Assembly: GCA_018266055.1 (NCBI GenBank)
Contig: JAFDYT010000013.1
Location: forward strand, 1 to 64,000
DNA length: 64,000 nt
Origin: Bacteroidota bacterium
Lineage (GTDB): Bacteria > Bacteroidota > Bacteroidia > Cytophagales > Cyclobacteriaceae
Direction of reading: 5' to 3'
Shown piece after piece: positions 59,939-64,000 of the stretch (position 1 is the stretch's first letter; each line of letters begins with the position of its first letter). The notes under the pieces are model-generated. The model did no database searches and was not told the origin of the DNA. It was given only the letters and a program-made list of their open reading frames with translations. Position numbers and translations under genes: made by a program.

Positions 59939-62782
59939 TCAGCGATAGCAAATCTCTTTGTAGGCACACAACTTGCAGGTCTCCATTTTGTCAGTCTGGT
60001 CGAACACGCCAGCCGGATCAAAAATTTCTTCCAACAAAATCTGAAGTCGTTCTTCAAACTCAGCAAACAACGGCGTAGCATCGTCAAGTTTTTTCTTATT
60101 GAGCGTCAGCCCAAAATGAAAGTCTTCGTCGAATAAGTTTTTTCGGTTAATCAATCCAGGTACAATCTTCATCTCCTCACTCACCGGGTTATTGTTCCTG
60201 TACAATAAGGCATACAATAAGGTTTGAAATGCCGCTTTGTTTCGTTTGCCATCCCGGTAAAACAATGATTCAACATTTTTAAATTCAAGCTCATCGCGCC
60301 CTGTTTTGTAGTCGATCACGCGAACGATATCCCCTTTTTTATCAACGCGGTCGATCGTTCCACCAAGCACCACAAACCCCGGCGAGTGACTGATTTTCTT
60401 ATTAAGCAGCCAGCCTTTTTGCTCCAGTGCTTCAATGGTAAAAGGCGCTTGTTGTTTATCGTAGCGGATGATCTCTAGGGCGAATCGTTTCACCACCTCA
60501 CGCACCACTACGCGCTGTCCTTCATAGGTCACTGTCTTATTCTTATCCAAATTATATCCTTCAATAAATGCCTCGTCGATCAACCGATCAATACGGGGAT
60601 CAAGAGTATCAAAATCGTCGGCGTCGATCGTCTTGCTTTTCTTTCTCTCGATGATCTGGTGATAAAATTTTTCCATCACACGATGCAAAAAATTTCCCAG
60701 CACCCGTGCGTCAATCTCTTCCTCCACTTTCAGTGGTTCGCGAATGCGAACAATGTATTGAAAATAAAATTTGAGCCTACACTCAATGTACGTGTTAAGC
60801 GCGGAAGGCGAAAGACCTCTGGAGCGCAAATTGCTTTCGTTTATTCCTGCCAAAGCTTTCAACACATTCTCATCCTTGCGAATCACAATCGGCTGCGGCG
60901 ACTGAGGCTGCACCGTGTTGTGCATCACGGCGCTGTTAATTTTTAATCCGCTTTCATAAATTAATTGCTGCAAATAACGACTCATCTCACCTTGCCCCAG
61001 CACGTCCGGCTCGGAATTGTAAAACAAAAAAATGCGATTAGCCCGCTGCAATGATCTGTAAAACAAGTAGGCGTAAATGGAGCCTTGATACTCCGGCGTA
61101 GGGAGCCCATACGCTTTGCGAATACTGTACGGAACGTACGAACCCTTATTACCCGACGAGGGGAAGATGCCTTCGTTGAGCGACAGCATAAACACATTTT
61201 TATAATCAAGGCTTCTGGTCTCGAGCACGCCCATCACCTGAAGGCCTCTGAGTGGTTCGCCGGTGAATGGAATTTTTTCAGCACGCGCATACTGCCGGAA
61301 CAATCGTAAAAAAGATTTCAACTGAATCGTCCGTGGCTCTGCGGAGTCTTGCCTCCACACTGCATCTAGCCTGTTAAGCAACTGAAGCCCTCTCAAAATA
61401 TACTCCCGGTCAAAGCCATCAAGCGTAGGTAAGGATACAACCGCATTGAGGGCCTCAATAAGATACGATACCAGCGAAGCAGATTCCTGAAACAGCATGG
61501 CGTGCAAGGGTACGCTCGCAGTAAGAAACTCCTCAGGAATCGAAACCCAATTGTGACGGGCAATCTCACGCAACTTGTTTTGGGCAGCGGCTACATCTGC
61601 CGCCGCCACATACGGATGGGAAAGCACAGCCTGCACCTGCCGAAAGTTGATTGACCCTGCGCGACAAGCGATCTGCAACTCCACGAGCATCTCTACAAGG
61701 TTGAACACCGGCGAGCTGGCCAGAGGAAAACCCATAGTCACATTGAGTTTTTCTACCACCGGCGCAATACTGTGAAGCACCGTCATCAGCAATTTTTCAT
61801 CGGGAAGAATAATCACCGTTTCTTCCGGCCGCATGCCGTTCTTCAATTCCTGCTCTAGTATTTGCGCCATTAGTTTTACCTGGCCCACTTGCTGCGCTGC
61901 GCTGAAAAGCTGCACGTCTTTTTCCTCACGGAAATGATTCGGAAAGTTGGGCGGAAAGGTTTTCCCGAGCACTGGATGCTGAATGTGCGCCCTGAAAAAA
62001 TCTCCCGCTTCCTGTGCGGCGTTGTTCAGGTAAAACTGGTCTGTATCCCAGCGGGCAGTGGCCATCCCATTTTCAACCGCATACGAGATGATTCTTTCTT
62101 CAGCCGAAGTGAGCGCATTGAAGCCGGCAAACCAAAGCTGCTTCTTTTCAGTTACCGGAAACGAAAATTTAAGTTTACCTTCCACGATTTCTTCAGCCAC
62201 AGCGCGGTGAAGCATTCCTTCGTAAGCAAGTTGCTTTTGAAGAAGGTGTTCCCTGAATTTCTTATACAATGGATACAACCTTTGCCATACACTCAAAAAT
62301 TTTTGTTTGTTGGCGGAAAGCTCATCATCAAAACCTTGCCAGAAATTTTGAAGAAAGGTGCGTTGCTCTTCTGATAAGTAGTCAAGGCCGGAGTCAAGTT
62401 CTTTCAGGTGACTGAGATCGGCAAATAAAACCTTGGCATCAACAAGGTATTTATCAGTCTCGTCAAAATCGCGGAGCAGCATTTCACCCCATAAAAAGAA
62501 ACTGTCGAAGGGTTCTGCGTCAAGGCCCATGACGTCTGTGTAGCACACGTGCAATTGAGCAACAAGCTCAAGCTTGTCGGGCACGTGAAGCGACGAATAG
62601 GAAGAAACAAAATCTTCAAACGTAAGAAGCGTCGGTGAAAACACAGGCCGCGCGATAATCTCGCCGAGGTATTTGCGAAAGTAAATCGCTGCCCTGCGGT
62701 TGGGAAAAACAACCGTAACCTTCGACAAGTCGGAGTGTGTCAGGTAAATCTCCTCCGCCAGCTCCTGAAGAAATGCTTTCAT
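59939..62782 (-). CDS. AddB-like helicase-nuclease subunit (PD-(D/E)XK family)
   Basis: 947 residues. UvrD-like but degenerate helicase segments at the N-terminus ('VVFPNRRAAIYFRKYLGEI'), a central region typical of AddB ('EETVIILPDEKLLMTVLHSI', 'LQVMGVLETRSLDYKNVFML', 'LNEGIFPSSG') and a C-terminal RecB-like nuclease: 'ARVLGNFLHRVMEKFY', 'VIDYKTGRDELEF'. An iron-sulfur site is suggested by Cys in 'YIECRLKFY' plus 'CKLCAYKEIC' at the end. With AddA it would resect double-strand breaks to feed RecA; addA is not in the window. Confidence 0.9.
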   Translation of the reverse strand: MKAFLQELAEEIYLTHSDLSKVTVVFPNRRAAIYFRKYLGEIIARPVFSPTLLTFEDFVSSYSSLHVPDKLELVAQLHVCYTDVMGLDAEPFDSFFLWGEMLLRDFDETDKYLVDAKVLFADLSHLKELDSGLDYLSEEQRTFLQNFWQGFDDELSANKQKFLSVWQRLYPLYKKFREHLLQKQLAYEGMLHRAVAEEIVEGKLKFSFPVTEKKQLWFAGFNALTSAEERIISYAVENGMATARWDTDQFYLNNAAQEAGDFFRAHIQHPVLGKTFPPNFPNHFREEKDVQLFSAAQQVGQVKLMAQILEQELKNGMRPEETVIILPDEKLLMTVLHSIAPVVEKLNVTMGFPLASSPVFNLVEMLVELQIACRAGSINFRQVQAVLSHPYVAAADVAAAQNKLREIARHNWVSIPEEFLTASVPLHAMLFQESASLVSYLIEALNAVVSLPTLDGFDREYILRGLQLLNRLDAVWRQDSAEPRTIQLKSFLRLFRQYARAEKIPFTGEPLRGLQVMGVLETRSLDYKNVFMLSLNEGIFPSSGNKGSYVPYSIRKAYGLPTPEYQGSIYAYLFYRSLQRANRIFLFYNSEPDVLGQGEMSRYLQQLIYESGLKINSAVMHNTVQPQSPQPIVIRKDENVLKALAGINESNLRSRGLSPSALNTYIECRLKFYFQYIVRIREPLKVEEEIDARVLGNFLHRVMEKFYHQIIERKKSKTIDADDFDTLDPRIDRLIDEAFIEGYNLDKNKTVTYEGQRVVVREVVKRFALEIIRYDKQQAPFTIEALEQKGWLLNKKISHSPGFVVLGGTIDRVDKKGDIVRVIDYKTGRDELEFKNVESLFYRDGKRNKAAFQTLLYALLYRNNNPVSEEMKIVPGLINRKNLFDEDFHFGLTLNKKKLDDATPLFAEFEERLQILLEEIFDPAGVFDQTDKMETCKLCAYKEICYR

Positions 62783-62839
62783 TTTACGAAAGCATAAAGA
62801 TGATGGATAATTTGAGAATCAACAAAATGTTACCTCCAC

Positions 62840-63370
62840 TCAGAATTTCAACACCGCATAGCCCTTCATCTGATACGAAGTAAGCGTGGTGAGCATCGAC
62901 GAGGCGACTTTCACCTGAGGCACCATTTTCATGCGGTCTATTTTTCGCACAATCAGCGATTGCCCACACACTACCATACGCACACCCGCCTTGTCCAGTT
63001 CTTCAAACAAAAGCAGGTTGGGGTTATTGACTTTGTATTTGGCTTTGTAGGCCTCGTTGTTCATCACCGCATAGGCTGCACCACCATGAATGGCAAGTAC
63101 CACATGCATCTTCTCGGGCTTCACGCCGGCCATCGCGTGAAGGTTAAGAAGACGCGCTACATTATTAAGCGCCCAACTCACAGAGTCGGGGCTTTCGAGG
63201 GCTCGCTCTACTTCGATCACGATTTTATATTCCTGCGCTGGATCTGGTTTCTCTTCTGCATACGGAATATCGAAAATACCTCCGAAGTTTTTAATCACAG
63301 GGTTAATGCGGTTTTGAGAAAACGAAAAGAGTGAAACCAACGAGAAAAGGGCAACAATAAGAGTCTTCAT
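62840..63370 (-). CDS. Secreted DsrE/F-like protein
   Basis: 176 residues with a clear signal peptide (1-19, ending SFSQ). The mature part is a DsrE/DsrF-like fold: 'EYKIVIEVERALESPDSVSW', 'MHVVLAIHGGAAYAVMN', 'AGVRMVVCGQSLIVRKI', with the single conserved Cys that in the family accepts persulfide. Cytosolic relatives take part in sulfur transfer; export to the periplasm suggests a different or redox-related role. It is followed on the same strand by the addB-like gene after 57 bases. Confidence 0.85.
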   Translation of the reverse strand: MKTLIVALFSLVSLFSFSQNRINPVIKNFGGIFDIPYAEEKPDPAQEYKIVIEVERALESPDSVSWALNNVARLLNLHAMAGVKPEKMHVVLAIHGGAAYAVMNNEAYKAKYKVNNPNLLLFEELDKAGVRMVVCGQSLIVRKIDRMKMVPQVKVASSMLTTLTSYQMKGYAVLKF

Positions 63371-63445
63371 AATCGGTTAATTAATGACCACGATTGCTAA
63401 AGATATTTTATTTTATCCGATTCGTGTACAATTATTATCTGGCTT

Positions 63446-63634
63446 TCATTCTTGTTCCTTTTCTTCGCTGTCGTCGTTTCTTTTTTTGTCAACGCGCTCA
63501 ATGCGAATTTCTTTGTCCATATACTTCTCGCGCATGTTCGGCAGGAAAGCGCCTGCAATGCCCGCGCCGCATGCCGCAGCTACAATAATTAAGGTAAGGG
63601 CAAGCGCCCTGATTATTTTTTTGAAATTATTCAT
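63446..63634 (-). CDS. Small membrane protein of unknown function
   Basis: 62 residues from ATG 63634 (MNNFKKIIRA); a frame opening at 63682 adds a non-conserved tail. One N-terminal membrane helix ('ALALTLIIVAAACGAGIAGA') and a highly charged C-terminal half ('REKYMDKEIRIERVDKKRND'). No family is recognised. Lone gene between the DsrE-like gene (75-base gap) and the right edge. Confidence 0.6.
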   Translation of the reverse strand: MNNFKKIIRALALTLIIVAAACGAGIAGAFLPNMREKYMDKEIRIERVDKKRNDDSEEKEQE

Positions 63635-63702
63635 TTGATAAAAAGAAATTAGGTGTGCTGAGGCACACGTTAGAAATCGCACTCAAAAAACCTGAAAGGG
63701 AA

Positions 63703-64000
63703 TCAGGCGACAGCCGGGAGATCTTCGGCGCGGAGAGCGGAGTGTGTTATCAAATGAGGTGTTTGCCGGCTCTCTACATACCGGGCATGTTCGTGCTTGA
63801 ATTGAACCTGAGTGGCAATTAAGGAAGAGCGGAGAACCGAAGAAAAGTTTACAACAAAATGGCGAGGCGTGTGATTAAATGCCGAAGTGAATACGCGCCA
63901 CGAAGTGGCGGTCTTCTTTCGATTAACTTCAACGCGTAGTTCAGTTTGTGTGCGTTTGGTCGATTGGTTTAAGGAAACTGGTGCGTCAACCGAAAAAATG
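63703..64000 (-). CDS. Possible partial ORF at the right window edge
   Basis: On the minus strand one frame is open for 98 codons from the window edge to TGA at 63705-63703 ('TSWRVFTSAFNHTPRHFVV', 'VQFKHEHARYVESRQTP', ending 'EDLPAVA'). Composition is plausible for a protein but no family is recognised, and the start lies outside. It contains a small hairpin CGCCAC-GAA-GTGGCG (63895-63909). The stretch is otherwise featureless. Confidence 0.35.
   Translation of the reverse strand, partial: IFSVDAPVSLNQSTKRTQTELRVEVNRKKTATSWRVFTSAFNHTPRHFVVNFSSVLRSSLIATQVQFKHEHARYVESRQTPHLITHSALRAEDLPAVA

Overview
The window looks like a chromosomal segment from a Gram-negative member of the Bacteroidota, most probably order Cytophagales (Chryseolinea/Ohtaekwangia-like; genus is inference). 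Supporting points seen in the sequence are: a fused lpxC-fabZ gene, a NagB-PIG-L fusion, a DUF4835 protein, a type IX secretion C-terminal sorting domain, a 7TMR-DISM receptor, a Reg_prop/Y_Y_Y histidine kinase, a tRNA without encoded CCA next to a CCA-adding enzyme, and several promoters of the Bacteroidota form (TTG/TTTG, 19 bp, TAnnTTTG). No phage, insertion sequence, CRISPR array or plasmid gene was found. Most of the window is core chromosome.

Layout. 1-887: 5' part of an outer-membrane glucoamylase-family lipoprotein gene running off the left edge, with a strong hairpin just before its start codon. 1166-10967 (minus): a 7TMR-DISM receptor ending in an IS1595-like zinc ribbon, then a tight run (transcribed 10967 to 3118) of a TerB/FHA-like/ABCG transporter, an ElyC/SanA-like protein, two SGNH-fold proteins and an MBOAT acyltransferase, which looks like a surface-polymer O-acylation and export unit. 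11141-15626: lipoprotein, NagB-PIG-L fusion and a second glucoamylase-family lipoprotein. 15623-19958 (minus): small lipoprotein and glpF-glpK-glpD. 20087-22877 (plus): lpxC/fabZ-lpxA-ABC ATPase. 22995-25090: lipoprotein, SRP RNA, fructose-6-phosphate aldolase/transaldolase, FtsE. 25094-28449 (minus): CCA-adding enzyme, TPR protein, ECF sigma factor and probable anti-sigma factor. 28577-31351: a glycosidase-like protein fused to a formylglycine-enzyme fold that lacks the catalytic cysteines. 31422-31495: tRNA-Asp. 32055-36623 (minus): large sensor kinase, DUF1349-type lipoprotein, small helical basic protein.

36624-37308 is the largest gene-free stretch. It holds an array of about eleven degenerate repeats spaced 20-21 bp apart (mean 20.6, two DNA turns). 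The 20/21 alternation rules out coding and suggests a helically phased protein-binding array; it is the most unusual feature of the window. It is followed by lspA, a Tat-exported sugar isomerase-like protein and a GMC oxidoreductase.

40750-51493 (minus) is envelope and housekeeping: bamD-rpoZ-coaBC-DUF4835-recN, a T9SS cargo protein, a long OstA/LptA-like protein, an M28-PDZ peptidase, a ferric-reductase-like heme protein and asnS. 51649-54094 (plus) carries rpoN, a membrane protein and an RRM RNA-binding protein. 54150-59929 is a complete trans-4-hydroxy-L-proline catabolic locus: AraC regulator (with a tiny overlapping membrane-protein ORF) divergent from deaminase, 2-oxoglutarate semialdehyde dehydrogenase, epimerase and D-amino-acid oxidase genes, giving 2-oxoglutarate. 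59939-64000 (minus): AddB-like nuclease, secreted DsrE-like protein, a small membrane protein and a possible partial ORF at the right edge.
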